Positions 13,290-25,835 are shown, counted from the stretch's first letter. The stretch is DNA of 64,000 bases from Leptidea sinapis (GCF_905404315.1 NC_066269.1:1116001-1180000), one strand, 5' to 3'. Program-made: numbers and translations. The notes: generated from the letters alone by a model not told the origin.

Positions 13290-13495
13290 TTAGCGGACCC
13301 GACAGACGTAGTTCTGTTAATTGGAGTTCACTACCATAAACACGAGGAGGAGAATAATATATAGACTGAATTGAGAATCTAAACCAATCTCAAATTCAGT
13401 GGAACACACACAAAAAAATTCATTCAAATCGGTCCGGCCGTTTAGGTGGAGTTCACTATCAACACACGTACAGAAGAATTATATATATATAAAGA
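13290..13495 (-). mobile_element. Non-autonomous Helitron-like element
   Basis: On the plus strand it opens with TTAGCGGACCCGACAGACG, the complement of a Helitron 3' hairpin and CTAG-type end. It carries two 'aatcggtccggccg' type blocks and closes with ATATATATAAAGAT. It matches the family at 55621-56408. Confidence 0.7.
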
Positions 13496-13499
13496 TATA

Positions 13500-15679
13500 G
13501 ACCGAATGACAGTTGATTTTAAAACTAACAAAATGTATCTGTGGCCCCACAAATGAAACCAGACACGCTCTCGAGTCACAATATAGCAGCAAAAACTTGC
13601 ATATCAACAACGAGGTCCGATTTTGATCTATTAATTATACAAAGCGAATTGATTGGTTTTGAATATTAATTCAACGAAACAAGAGACGCTCACGATATTT
13701 GTTCGCTTATAAATAACACAGTATCAATGCAAGTAATAAATTTATACGAACCAACATTGTCGTCAGTTCAATGTAGGTAAATGTCCTTGGAGCTTGGAAT
13801 TACTATTTAAATCAAACGTCGCACATAACAGAAATACTAAATCCAATCGAATTAATAATTGGAAGTACCATCAATGCATTATGCCTGAATACTGTCTTAG
13901 TTGTTAAAAATGTATAAAAAAATAAAATATAATGTAAAAGATTTTTATGTCGCTCCTCCTTTTGCTACTCTCGTCGTATTGGTACCCTATGGTATATAAG
14001 TATTATTCCGCTCGGTTCAGTAGTTTTCGGAGTGTGGCGGAAGTTTTCAGTACAATTACCAAGTGCTACTATTATGGTATATTATATATCTCTAGAAATA
14101 TGTAATAGTGGTGAGTAATATTATTGAAAGCACTGTCCTAATCTCTCTGTACAATTAAACTGAGTTCCTGAGGAAGTGCCGTGCATAACGCAGACGAAGT
14201 GGCGGGCAGAGGCTATGAATATTTAATATTATAAATGAGAATATCAGTGTTTGTTCCTCTCTAAGTCTCTATTCAAACCTTATGACATTTTAGTAATAAG
14301 GTTCATTTTATCCCAAAATAATACGCAAAAGCATGGAATCGATACAAAATCTGGGGTAGAAGCTAGTTATATATATATACACCTAGCTTAGGTTAAGTTA
14401 TTAAATGTTTAATTAAATATACTTAAAGTTTGCCGTGTCATGTACAATTATTATTCGATGCGATGACTCCAAAACAGCTGGACCGATATGTATATTATCA
14501 AGCAATCTTCGGATTATTCAAAATAATTTATCTATTACTTAATTAATTAAATAATTCCAAAATGTTCCGCACTTCATGACTCTAGTTTGAATAGTGGTTG
14601 TCCAGTCGGAATTTATTTATTATGTATGTAAAAAGTAACACATACACTGTGTTGTGAAAAAAGTGCAATAATCTCAGCCGATGATTATTATCACTTACGT
14701 ATACGTGCAAGAACTCGAATATTATCATATCAGTTTCCTCTATATCCTCAAACACAAACTATGAAGAAAACTAAATAATATACTTTTTAAAGGATTAAAT
14801 CGCGTATATCGTAATTGTGTTTTTACATTAAGTTTTTTGCATAAAAGTTATATTTTTAATAATATTTTATCTAACCCGAAGCTTCGTGACCATTTCCGGG
14901 CACGTTTTTAACCGACTTCAAGAAGGAGGAGGTTCTCAATTCAATCTGTATTTTTTATGTATGTATACCGACTACGCTGAGATTTCTGATCCGATGTACA
15001 TGATTCAACTTTTTCAGTCACAGTTACATGCACATGAGTTTTAATCCTTAAAATATTTATCCTTTACTTATATTATTCGTTAAGATCAATCATGTGCTAA
15101 AATGTAAAAGTATTAAATGGGAGAGACGAAAATCCCTATCGCAAATGACGTTTCATGATAGGTAGGTACATAATAAGTTGCCTTTCATATAGACTCAAGT
15201 ACAACTACTTTGATTGCAGACACACCCTCATACAGTATTATGTAAATAGCTTTGATAGACAGATGTGATTTATGTGTAGGTTGTTGAATATTGCAAAATT
15301 CATTTGAATTTGCATTTTATATTATTATTATACGAAGTATAACTGTAATCTAACGGTTCTGTACTATTTTTGATAAACAGGAAAGTAGGTGTTGCATGTG
15401 GAATATTAAATAGAGTTTATGTTAGGATACTATAACTCGAATCTGTTTCACAAAACTTTTATTATGCTGTTTAGTAAATTAAATATTTCGAAAAAATCTA
15501 AGGTTAGTTTGATTTAGAACGTAAAATATACAATATACAGATTGAACGATTCCCTTTGAGTAAGTAAAACTTTGATTTTAGAAATTATGACAAAATAACC
15601 TTGCATCCGTGAAGATTTCACATGCCCATATTCGGGCTTTAATCACCCAATTAATTTAAGTGTATTTTTCAATTCATTC
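13500..15679. other. Intergenic DNA, at most degenerate repeats
   Basis: A segment at about 14200-14370 (tattaatattataaatgagaa ... agaagctagt, with gaps) vaguely resembles a decayed Helitron. Otherwise nothing could be supported. Confidence 0.4.
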
Positions 15680-15962
15680 ATAAGCTAAATTAGTCATCCC
15701 CATCATCTGGATGTGGCGTTCCTCCACAGTGCGGTTTGTAAGGAACTTTCTTCCATGTACAACCAAGCTATGGAATAAGCTTATTTGTGTGGTGTTTCCA
15801 GGACGAAATGACATAAGTACCTTTAAAATAGCGCGTAATCCTTTCTTAAAGTGGGTAACGCTCCTATAATTCCTCTGGTGTTGCAAGAGAATGTGGGCGG
15901 CGGTGATCACTTAACATCAACACCCGTACGCTCGTTTGCCCTCTCTTCCATAAAAGAAGACA
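15680..15962 (+). mobile_element. LINE 3'-end fragment (Jockey/CR1-like)
   Basis: Plus-strand translation gives the C-terminal pattern VWRSSTVRF, NFLP, TKLWN and FPGR-D-STFK, with the following 3' sequence including GTGGGCGGCGGTGATCACTT. Nearly the same sequence occurs at 50440-50740. Only the last part of the reverse transcriptase frame and the tail remain. Confidence 0.8.
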
Positions 15963-16528
15963 TCTATTTGTATTACAAGACACGTAATATAACAACGTTA
16001 ATATTCACTAGATTCGAACAGCAATGAATTCTGTTATAATCTAGCCATGGATCGGCAACCATTCTCCGGCAGCAACGGTTAAATTGCAAAATGAATGTCG
16101 AAATAGGTTCCAGGCTCATTGTTTGTTCTGTACCGGATGAGATTGATTAATCGCTAAACAACTGTAATAATTAGATTTAATGCTAACGGTAAAGCTTAAT
16201 TTTTATTGAGGAAGTAATTTTAATGATCAGATTACTATTCAGAGGTGAAAGGTTGGTTATAAAAACAATACAAAACATTTTTTTGAATTTAAACGTCCAT
16301 CATGAAATAATGTTAACTAGTAGTGGCAGTAGTCTACCAAATAAATGTATAATGCACGATTGTTTAAATTTATGCTTGACAGTTTATGTCGTAGATTACG
16401 TTCACGAACTCCAGTTTTATTTCAACAGAAATAGACTTGTTTTGACAGTCTCTTGATATTTTGTTCAACAATTATTTTGATGCGGATGTATACCTTATAT
16501 CATTAAACGAGCAATTCTTGTATATAAA

Positions 16529-16887
16529 TCTTAATATATATAAATTACGTGTCATGTTGTTTGTCCGCGATGGACTCCTAAACTAAAGAACGGATGGGGA
16601 TTTCTTCATGGAGTGCAGTTTAGTCCAACTTGAGAGATAGGATAGTTTTTATTTCGATTTGGCACCCATAATTATTTTAATTTCCAATATTTGTTTTGTA
16701 TGGACATATTTTCTATGAGAGAATTTAGTGACGCACGGTTTGACAGTTCCACTATGAAACAATTTCAAGATAACAACTGGGAGCATTTTTTACGAAATAA
16801 TTCTTGATGTTTTGAAATATTATTGGCAAATTTCTATAAAACAGTATTTTTTTTTATCTATAGAACAACGTCTGTCGTGTGAGCTTG
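16529..16887 (+). mobile_element. Non-autonomous Helitron
   Basis: It starts A|TCTTAATATATATAAAT and ends in a decayed hairpin-plus-CTTG terminus (ACAACGTCTGTCGTGTGAG). The interior is shared with 41034-41322, including CAACTTGAGAGATAGGATAG and GACGCACGGTTTGACA. Confidence 0.75.
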
Positions 16888-17389
16888 TATATATATATAT
16901 CATGTAATCTCAATCTCGGAAACAGCTCCAACGATTTTAATGAAACTTACTAAACAGGTAGTTTCGGGGCAGAGAAATCGATCTAGCTAGCTTCAATTTT
17001 AAAAAATGTAGTTTTAGCCGTGTTTTGGTGACAAACTGCTACAATAACATTAGAATACAAAGGTAAATTTCGCCACTGTATATATGCAAGACTATAATAA
17101 CTAAGATGGGTCATTGGGTGAACCGGAAAGCAGTAGACCCCGGTTCGAATCCAGATGTTTGTTACTTTTTTTTGTTCAAGTTTTGTTCCTTCTTAATAAT
17201 CCGAGCAAGGCTCGGTCGTCAAGGTACTTAATATATGTATACACAAGCGTACTATAAAATATCAAGCACACATGGGTGTAACGTAGCACGCTTGGTACGT
17301 TGTAAAGAAAGCGAAATTATATTAATTGATGATACAGCATTTGTAAAATCAAGGAGCTTGTAAGACCTATTGTTATAGTAATGTGGAGT

Positions 17390-17570
17390 TGTGTACGCGA
17401 TTGTACTTTGACTCTCGCTAGTCGCTACTTTCTTGTACGCTAGTGTGCGTTCGGTCGCTACGGACGTGTGCGTTGCGGCCGGTGACCTTGCTATGAGGCG
17501 GAAGCGCTCGGTCGTGTGAGTCAGCGAGCGTCTGCCGCAGAGAGCAGGGACCTTCATAGTTCAAGCGGTG
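17390..17570. promoter_or_regulatory. CpG-rich islet, role unknown
   Basis: A 180-base GC-rich islet in AT-rich surroundings. A 101-codon frame runs across it on the minus strand but shows no family motif, so it is not called as a gene. It could be a promoter or a noncoding exon. Confidence 0.25.
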
Positions 17571-18427
17571 CTCTATTATCTGTATTGTCTATGGTTATTA
17601 TATTAATATGCTCTCTACACAGAGTAGTGGTACTATCGCCGTATCACGGAGCAATGAGCGGTATTGACGATTAGTAATGAGGTGAATGTACGTATTATGG
17701 CGGGAAAATTAATTTATGTTCTAATTAGTACAGAAAGTAGCTATCAGAAATATACGAGTACGTCCCAAACCTACGCGATGCAAAACATTCATAAAACTTA
17801 GTTTTAATTCTGAATTTCCTATAAATTCATTATAGTTTTGTATAATAGGGAGCGTAACACTGAAATAGTTAGTATCTAAGATTATTATACTTCTAAATAC
17901 ATGTGACAGCTATGAACACGTCGAAAATAGCGGTGAACTGTTACCCTCTATTTTCAGCAACTCATGCACATTAAAACAAAGTGACATACATATCGCGAAT
18001 GTAAGACGCAACTTGTCATGCACACTAAAGTAATAAAACTGGCCTGTTTCCATGCGTTGCTAGAGACTATCTATATTCTAGACGTATAAATTATAGCTAA
18101 GTAAGGCTAGTTTAGTTTACAGAGCGGAAAGTGCCGAATTATGTTTCATTTATATATTTTACTTATATCAAAATGAATGTATTTAGTATACACTTATAAT
18201 AAAAAATGTTTTGTAGAATCCAATTGGTTAAATAATAATAAATTTATTACGAATAACGAGAAGCTTTATATTATTATAATTTCTGTCAACTCCAAAGCCA
18301 ATTGTATATAAATTATTTGTATTTTCTTCGCCTATCTAATTTATCAAAATTTTTAAATAACATAATGCGAAAATAAGCTAGATTTTTGACACACCCAATA
18401 TTTTATACCATGGAGTACAAATAATAA

Positions 18428-18748
18428 TCTTATATATAAAATTCTCGTGTCACAATGTTCGTTCCCGTACTCCTCCGAAACGGCTTGACCGATTCTCATG
18501 AAATTTTGTGAGCATATTGAGTAGGTCTGAGAATCGGCCAACATCTATTTTTCATCCCCCTAAATGTTAAGGGTGGTCCACACGAAATTTTTTTTTTAAT
18601 TTTTTTGACATTTTTTTTCAAATTTCTTTGATTATGAGTCAGCCTTAAAAAATACATACAACTTCAAATTTTCACCCATCTACGATCAACAGTTACTTTT
18701 GTATCGCGATATTAATATCGGCAATACAACGTTTGCTGGGTCAGCTAG
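18428..18748 (+). mobile_element. Non-autonomous Helitron, intact ends
   Basis: It begins A|TCTTATATATAAAATTC and ends GTTTGCTGGGTCAGCTAG|T, with the TC start, CTAG end and A^T insertion site expected of Helitrons. It is 321 bases and non-coding. The GTGTCACAATGTTCG and 'aagggtggtccacacg' interior belongs to a family widespread in Lepidoptera (from memory of the group). Confidence 0.88.
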
Positions 18749-19459
18749 TAATTATATATTAATTTCATAAGGCCATGTAACTTTATGAACAATAAAGCTT
18801 GCGACAAACAATATTGAATTGGGACCAGTTGATTCAATTATAACAAATATGTATATTGAACTATTTTTGTCCCTGATCCCCCTTATTCATAATAATCTGC
18901 TAACTTAAAGCATTGCTAATTAACACTCTGTCTTCTTCTATTGACCTAAGTCAGAATGAGAAATAACACTCCTTAGCGGCTGTTTAAAGTTAGTGGACCA
19001 TTATGAATAAGGGGGTATGTATTTACATTTTTCTAGTTTGTGGTGTTGTGTTTTTCTCATTTTTGAACACTCCTTCAACACATTTGCGAGGAAAAAACAA
19101 ATATGTATAAACAAAACAAAGAGAAACTTATGGGAAATGGCGCGCAAGTTTTTTTTTTACCTACTAGCCTACTAGCCTACTTCAAATATTATAATTTAGC
19201 GTTATAATTTAACTGAAAAAATACATATATTTTATATAACAAATTATTATGAATTATACATAATTTGATAATTTAATAACATGAATGATAACTTCTATTA
19301 TAAGTATTATTTACAGTAGGGGCTGACAATTATATAACATATCAACACTTGGTAAACATCACGAATCTACATCAGTTCGTAAAGGGCTTTGACACGGGGA
19401 GAAGAACTGATAAGATATTCCCAGCCAATCTTACAATAACAAAATTGCTTAGTCTAGGT

Positions 19460-19590
19460 ACTTCTCAAATTCAAATATTTTTATTCAAAACAGGGTATAT
19501 GAAATCGCTTATTGAAAGTCAAAAAATTTCACCCATTCGAGAAACTATGCCTTAAAACTGAGAAGAACGGGCACAGAAACTCATATATCA
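19460..19590 (+). repeat. Interspersed repeat R3 copy
   Basis: Shares 'cccattcgagaaa' and 'gagaagaacgggcac' blocks, in complement, with 22785-23155, 33840-33935 and 60110-60480. Non-coding; class unknown. Confidence 0.55.
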
Positions 19591-19656
19591 TATTACTTGC
19601 TATACTATTATAAGTGGCTTTCGAAGAAAAAGTTAAAAACCATGCATTATTTGTTA

Positions 19657-19989
19657 TCTTCTATACAAAGACTGAAACAAAATTGGAGTGTCTGTTTGTA
19701 ATATTGAAATAACCGTTATTTACTACATGTATATGAATATATATACGGTACATACACCAAAAAAATTTTTTTTTTACAATTTTTGTCTGTCTGTCTAGTT
19801 GTTCCGGCTAATCTCTGAAATGGCTGGACCGATATTGACGGGACATTTATTGGCAGGTAGCTGATGTAATAAGGAGTAACTTAAGCTACGTTTATTTTAG
19901 AAAAATAAAGTAATGTTGCTTGTCCAAGAAACGGTCTAACTCTAAAAATAATTTATATATGGCAAGACAACGTTTGCCGAGTCAGCTAG
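19657..19989 (+). mobile_element. Non-autonomous Helitron, plus strand
   Basis: Starts A|TCTTCTATACAAAGACTG and ends CGTTTGCCGAGTCAGCTAG|T. The interior has GTCTGTCTGTCTAGTTGTTC and 'aatggctggaccgat'. Its 3' end faces that of the next element. Confidence 0.85.
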
Positions 19990-20001
19990 TCTTATATAAA
20001 A

Positions 20002-20355
20002 CTAGCTGACCCGGCAAACGTTGTTTTGCCATATAAAGTATAATTCACGCGATAGTTTTATAAGTAATAAATTATTGCCTATATTATAGCCTGTACATCA
20101 TTTTGTTCTATTGTCAATAGTTTTTGCAGCGCACGCAAAAATAGGTTTTCGATTTTACACCTTGTGTTACAAAATAGCAATTTTATTACGGATCCCTAAT
20201 TTTGAAAAAAAAAACATAGCCTATAGCCTTCCTCGATAAATGGACTACCCAACACTGAAAGAATCATTCAAATCGGACCAGTAGTACCAGAGATTAGCGC
20301 GTTCAAACAAACAAACAAACAAACAAACACTGCAGCTTTATAATATTAGTATAGA
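20002..20355 (-). mobile_element. Non-autonomous Helitron, minus strand
   Basis: Read on the minus strand it runs from TCTATACTAATATTATAAAG to GTTTGCCGGGTCAGCTAG and sits between A and T. It includes a (CAAA)n stretch at about 20308-20330. Only 12 bases separate it from the preceding Helitron, tail to tail. Confidence 0.88.
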
Positions 20356-20942
20356 TTATATAATGCTATAATATTGTAATCCTTCTTTATAATAATAATA
20401 TAAACCGAATCTGAAAAAAAATGGATAAACATTTAAAATAAATCTCGCATGTTTTTTAAATAAAACCTACACACTACAGCTAACACATCTTCACATTCTT
20501 GGCATGTATGGCTTGATTGTCATTGCTTGTAGTGGTGTCGTGGGTCGGGTGGTTCCCTTCCCTAAAATATGGTGCAGCGAGATATGCTCGTGAACGGGCG
20601 TTTCTTGTGGTCCAGTCACCGATAACTCTGCTTGATATTGTTAAAATTACAAAAACATGCGTGAATACGGTGCTCGCGCAATACATTAAATATTTATTTA
20701 CATTGTGTGTGGGTCTACTGTACTCATTATTTCTTGTGGTTTTTTTAATTAACTAACATTCATTTTTTTGGTTCAATAACTAAATCGAGTTTGAACGTAT
20801 TTGAGGTTTCTATAAGGGTAAATGATAAAAAGTATAACTTTTGACATACATAACTATCATTTTTTTATTATTTATCTTGAGTTCTATAACTGTGAAGCGA
20901 AGTTGTCCAATATAATTTTCATGTACGGCGATAGTTCAATTC

Positions 20943-21075
20943 TCAACGTGACGAGCGCAGTTTTGAGTTTTTCAAGAATCCTGAGCGGCACTGTATTGTA
21001 ATGGACAGGGCGTATCAATTACCATCAGCTGAACGTCCTGCTCGTCTCGTCCCTGATTTTCATAAAAAAAATTGA
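20943..21075 (+). repeat. SINE-1 copy, 5' truncated
   Basis: Contains GTGACGAGCGCA, the hairpin-arm block CAAGAATCCTGAGCGGCACT, the CATCAGCTGAACGTCC block and a 3' A tail (ttttcataaaaaaaattg). Confidence 0.85.
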
Positions 21076-21659
21076 ATTTCAAAGATTCATTCACGACGCA
21101 GGATTACTGATAGTGTGTATTTCATTATTTAAATATAAATGCAGAAACCATTTCGATCGTTCGTGAGTTGCTTAACTTTTTAATTTGACCTTCATCGGCA
21201 GGAAGCATGACGTGTTATGGAAATTAAGCTTTGTGCCAAATTACCATGAAATACATTTTGTCTGCACATAATATAAAGTCGGAGTGTTTGTTGGTAAAAT
21301 AAAAAAAGTACTTTCTACTCAGTCCTTATTATGTTTTTACACGGTACTTAACTGAATAAAGTGAATGGGGAAAAGTAAGTAAAAATCTATTAGTAAGAGG
21401 TAAGAAGCGGTGCGGTGGGGGGCTGCAAAATGGGTTAGCACTTCTGAGTTATTGACTTTGTTTCAATCTGCCTATTAATGAAATGTATATGGTTTTCAAA
21501 TAGGTTAATCGAATTTATTTAAATTTCATTGCTTTCTGTTGTGTTTAGCTGTGTAGGTGTTCATGATAAAATTTAACCAGTGACTTTTAATAAAAAGGTA
21601 TTAAAAGTTACAGTAGTCGTGCACAATATAGGAATAGATCAGTATTTTTACTTCATACT

Positions 21660-21800
21660 AGAGCGCCCGAATTGACGCACGCACACATACATACGATTTA
21701 CACGGCCGCTAAGCAATGTTAGGGAGACAAAGCTATTGAGTGTCACGCCGCACGCCGCCGAGACTGGTCGCTGTCCGAGTTAAATTAGCTCCACCGCGAG
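21660..21800. promoter_or_regulatory. CpG-rich islet, role unknown
   Basis: GC-rich stretch with 'cacgccgcacgccgccgag' next to AT-rich DNA. It could be a promoter or noncoding exon of the downstream Hr39 gene. No core promoter motif was assigned. Confidence 0.25.
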
Positions 21801-21881
21801 GTCCACGTTGTCAATATTTTTGTTTGTACCATCCCTACCGCTCCGCCCAGACTTAAGTATAAATTTCAAGGAGACCGCTGA

Positions 21882-22115
21882 GTTAGAGCGTTTCGCACTA
21901 CGTCCGATTTTTCGGATCGACCCGACCTGTACCCGTGAAAATACGGTCCGGTATAGTCGTAGAACTATTTCTAACGGTTGATAGAAAGAAATTGGATGAC
22001 GGAAGCCGGATCTAGTGCGTAAACTACAATAGAAATAGTTCTACGACTACTTCGGACCGTGTTTTCACGGATACGGATCGGATTCGGATCGGACGTAGTG
22101 CGAAAGTGCTCTAAC
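21882..22115. mobile_element. Palindromic MITE-like element, 234 bp
   Basis: Two arms of about 90 bases are inverted copies of each other. The left arm opens GTTAGAGCGTTTCGCACTAC and the right arm closes GTAGTGCGAAAGTGCTCTAAC with a few changes. The inner arm ends are AGTCGTAGAACTATTTCT and AGAAATAGTTCTACGACT. There is no coding capacity and no certain target duplication. Confidence 0.8.
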
Positions 22116-22784
22116 GCTGTTGTTCCATTACTTGTATTGTGTTGCGTGTCTTGTGGATGTTATGTAAGCGAAGTTTGAAAATAACGATCGAAGATTTGTT
22201 CTATATGCGTCTCGCGCTAAACCTGCGTGGTTCAACGATAGTAGGAAAGATGGACTTACTCGAGTCTGCGCAGTCCAAGTTCTTATGAAAAGAACAATTG
22301 AGTAGACGAAGTTTAGTTTTTCTACAGATTTTTAAAATTTAACTTAACAGAAATCAAATCAAATTCAATTTAGTTACATACCAGCGTTTGAGATTCGATT
22401 TCTACTTATTTTGCCAGATTTATATATGACACAGACAGTGCAGATATTAAACTCCTATTTAAACAAAAGAATATGCAATTCATAGCCTAGATGTATGAAC
22501 ACCTATAAGGCCAGATACCGCCTTAAGTGATTATTCTTTTGCTATTGCTAGAGCCAGAAAATTATTTAGTTTTGCATACTCTCCAAGTTGAATCGATAAT
22601 TGATATATTATGATGAGTACATAATATAAAATGCTACACATTTGCACCGCGACTATGTCTGCGAAAAGTTTATGGGATTTTTCTCGGTGAATGCATTCCT
22701 AGAAAGAAAGTCGATGTCAGACTGCCAGCTTCTAAGTAGCAGCCGTGTAAAAAATGGCTGACCGTATGCGCCCGTTACAAATGG

Positions 22785-23155
22785 AAGAAGGATCGACACA
22801 CAGTTACAAAACTAATGTTTCCTTTCAGTTTCCTTTAATTAATACTTAGTAATACTTTACGAAATTCAAAAGTATTGTTAAAAAACGTTTGTGTGGTAAA
22901 GGTTACTATAACATAAATAACTTTCTCGTATTTATATATTCATAAATGATTCCACAGATTGGGAATGGAGCGACCGCCCTCAGGCTTTTAAATAATAAAT
23001 TTTAATGTACGATATTACACTGTAACCATATTTTTATGAAAAAAAGAAGCCCTCTGAGTTATTTGCGACCGTTCTTCTAAGATCTGAGGCATACTTTTTC
23101 GAATGGGTCATTTTTGACTTTTAACAATATTATAATATCCTATTTTGAATAAGAA
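22785..23155 (-). repeat. Interspersed repeat R3 copy
   Basis: Very similar to 60110-60480: shared 'gattccacagattgggaat', 'accgttcttct', 'agatctg' and 'actttttcgaatgggt' blocks in the same order. Non-coding. Confidence 0.7.
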
Positions 23156-23384
23156 TGTGTTATTTCTGGAGTTCACATGAATTTTAACTAATTTAACTAT
23201 TTTAGAAGGCGCCCTGAGCACTTTATTTAGTTGGTGTTGAATGAGCCTGAGCTATCAGGCTTGGCTACTTAACGCTCGTTTCAGTAAAGTCGGTTCGATT
23301 CCATTGAAGGAGACCGTCCAAGGAGGAGCAGTGTCCTAGGTGAAGGATCAGGACGCGACTGCGAATATACGCGATTGTCGATAC

Positions 23385-23560
23385 ATATTGAATTGGCCTA
23401 CGTGACTAGACGCATGCAGGGTGCGGCGCGTATCGAAGCGAACGCGATAATTTGGTTTTATTTCGCGCGAAACGGACGAAACGCCGCTGCTACTTCCACG
23501 GTTTACCACCGCCATCCTTTCAGTGGGTACGCGACCGGGGCCTTGCATTTTAAAACCCAC
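23385..23560. promoter_or_regulatory. CpG-rich islet, role unknown
   Basis: GC- and CpG-rich stretch with overlapping short frames on both strands and no family motif. A second CpG-dense segment at 23755-23881 ends in GTAGGACGCAGCCTTA, which looks like the terminus of a DNA-transposon MITE. Confidence 0.3.
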
Positions 23561-23899
23561 TCATCTTTGCCTGAGGTTAATTTTAGTGAAACTTATTAAG
23601 ATTTAAGATATTGAGCTTACTTGATGTCACAAAAACGTGTCACGTTACAACTTTTCCTACTGAGACAATCCACGTGAAACACCCGATAACTGACTGGTTT
23701 CATATAGCTCAAGGGCTCTTTGAATGAATTTAATACAGGCTCCGCTTTTGCTTAAACCGGCGCAGGACGATTTGCGCGCATGTTGAACAGAATCGCCGCG
23801 TCGCACCGCTCCGCATTAATTCGCATTGGATCGATTCGCAATCGTGTTCGCGTTGAGTCTCCCACGTAGGACGCAGCCTTAGAGTAAAAATAAGAGGCC

Positions 23900-24171
23900 A
23901 TTTTTAATACAAATGTTTTCTTTACTCCTTGGTTTTTAACCCTAGATCAAAATTACTTCCAAGAAAATTAATATCATCGTTATCTGTGTCTCTCTGTTTT
24001 TCTTTTTCTAATATTCTTGTTTTGTAAGTGGTAGAGCGTTCGGGGACTGCCTCGACGTCTTTGCCCGTCCTGAGGGAACCAATGCGTGACGACCTGTGCC
24101 CATCGGTCTGTGTGTATTCGACATACATGCCCAGCCCAGTTCCACTTTAGCCTGGCGGTTTTTTCTCCCAC
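23900..24171 (-). mobile_element. RTE-like retrotransposon C-terminal fragment
   Basis: The minus-strand frame reads LKWNWAGHVCR, then DRWAQVVTHW and DGQRRRGSPRT, the conserved C-terminal tail of RTE-type LINEs. Its 3' flank (about 23910-24030) is repeated at about 24480-24620, so parts of the element are duplicated locally. Confidence 0.7.
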
Positions 24172-24299
24172 ATCAGCAATGCCAGTCCTGGAGCGCAGTT
24201 CCGTATGTCTATGTGATGAATAAACTCATCAATAATAACACGAGGATGGGCTACAGAAGTCACGGACAGAATTTTCTTAATCCATATCAAAACAGCATG

Positions 24300-24460
24300 A
24301 GGTAGGGGGAAGAGACACGCTGGCCGAAGAAGGAAATACGGGCTACGAAACATACGGGAGTGGGACGGGATAACGTTCGTCGAACAACTGATCACCAACC
24401 GTCTAGCCGGTGATAGGAACCAATCCAAAAAGCTGACGGCCAACCTTCATGAGGAAACAT
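24300..24460 (-). repeat. Repeat shared with 34750-34910
   Basis: The complement carries AAGGTTGGCCGTCAGCTTTT, 'ggattgg-tcctatcacc' and 'gtttcgtagcccg', found in plus orientation at 34770-34875. In both places it lies next to RTE-like tails, so it is probably part of the same element. Confidence 0.6.
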
Positions 24461-24887
24461 TAGTGACTATTGTTCCATACAAACGTTCTCCACTCTATAC
24501 TCCTTGGTTTTTAATCCCAGATCAAAATTATTTTCCAATAAAATCAATATCATTGTTATCTGTGTCTCCCTGCTTTGGTTTGTCTCATATTCTTTTTTTA
24601 AGTGCTAGAGTACTTTAAAAAATGCTTACAACGGCTTAATCGTATCGCCCAACATACCAATCAGACAATAATAAGGGAAAAGATTGAAACAGTTCGACAA
24701 ACAATATGTCATTTCCATTGAGTTTACATACTTTCGTTGCCATTCGTTAATTAATTAAGGAGGAAATTGTCGAAAGAATCCCTGATTTTGAGTTTTAAGT
24801 CGAAGCAGTTGTCCTTACCACAGCGATGATTGTCTCGCCAGAGTAACCGAGACGATATGTTGTTTTAGAATTATTAAATCTAAAAAG

Positions 24888-24935
24888 AGCGGCCAAGTGC
24901 GGGTCGGACTCGCCCATGAAGGGTTCCGTAGCAGC
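24888..24935 (+). repeat. Short GCGGCCAAGTGCG repeat, copy 1
   Basis: The block GCGGCCAAGTGCGGGTCGGA, followed by CTCGCCCATGAAGG, recurs at 25641-25677 with changes. Surrounding DNA is AT-rich and non-coding; the parent element is not known. Confidence 0.55.
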
Positions 24936-25640
24936 AAGTAACATAGTATAAAAGTATTGATTTATTCTTAGTTGCAATTCTTGAATATTTACATTACTAT
25001 TTTGTGTATTATTTGTTTCATTATTGAATCCTATAAAAGTAACAATTGGCTTATGGTAGCCATAATAACCAACGAAATTTTTACATCGTAGGTATGTCAT
25101 CTAAAGTCTTTCAGACGGCTTTGACAATTAATAAGTAAATATTAAAGAAATAAAAATATTAACGGCTGTATGGGCTTGAACCCATTGCCTGTCCTAATAA
25201 TGGACGAAGAAACAAAAAAAAATTAACGAATGTCGCAAACATCAGAATTTTTTTGAAAAAATTTATTTCTTGGAGATTTTCAAAAAATATTACTCAGTTA
25301 AAGAACTTTTTACGGTTAAAAATTATTTTGTTTGATTTTTTTCTGACGGAAGTATAGCGTTACGTAACAAAGCAGTTTAACCTCCCATAAGAAGTTCACT
25401 TCAATATCAATCTCGGACCGCTTAGAATTGCGATTGACATAGTAATTGGCCGTATATAAAACGCCGTAGTAAACTGAATGACGGCTCGTTGCCCATTCGT
25501 GTAACGGCTATGAGCATTATATAATATTATATCTCAGATAACGCGAATTGTATGTCGCGCGAGTGTCACGACGTACCCCATTATTAATGTCAGATTAGCG
25601 GTCAGGCGGAGCTGGCCACATCAGTATCAGATTTAAACAA

Positions 25641-25677
25641 GCGGCCAAGTGCGAGTCGGACTCTCCCATCAAAGGTT
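25641..25677 (+). repeat. Short GCGGCCAAGTGCG repeat, copy 2
   Basis: Second copy of the 24888 block, reading GCGGCCAAGTGCGAGTCGGA then CTCTCCCATCAAAGG. Confidence 0.55.
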
Positions 25678-25821
25678 AGTATTAGATAATGGTTCACGAA
25701 AAAGGTTTGAGTTGATTGAATGAAAGGTAAATTGCGACAAAATCAAACCAAATTTCGGTGGAAGTTTGCATGGTAATTTTCATCACATATTGTTTTTATC
25801 ATTCTCTTATTTTAGAAGTTA

Positions 25822-25835
25822 GGGGGGGGGGGGGG
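25822..25835 (+). repeat. Homopolymer G14
   Basis: Fourteen consecutive G within AT-rich DNA. Confidence 0.9.

Noticed and set aside
17252..17557. 101-codon open frame on the minus strand
   Set aside because: It crosses a CpG-rich islet, low in stop codons by composition. No domain, no splice context and no conserved motif.
24147..24443. 98-codon minus-strand frame
   Set aside because: It lies over a repeat shared with 34750-34910 next to an RTE-like tail and has no protein motif.
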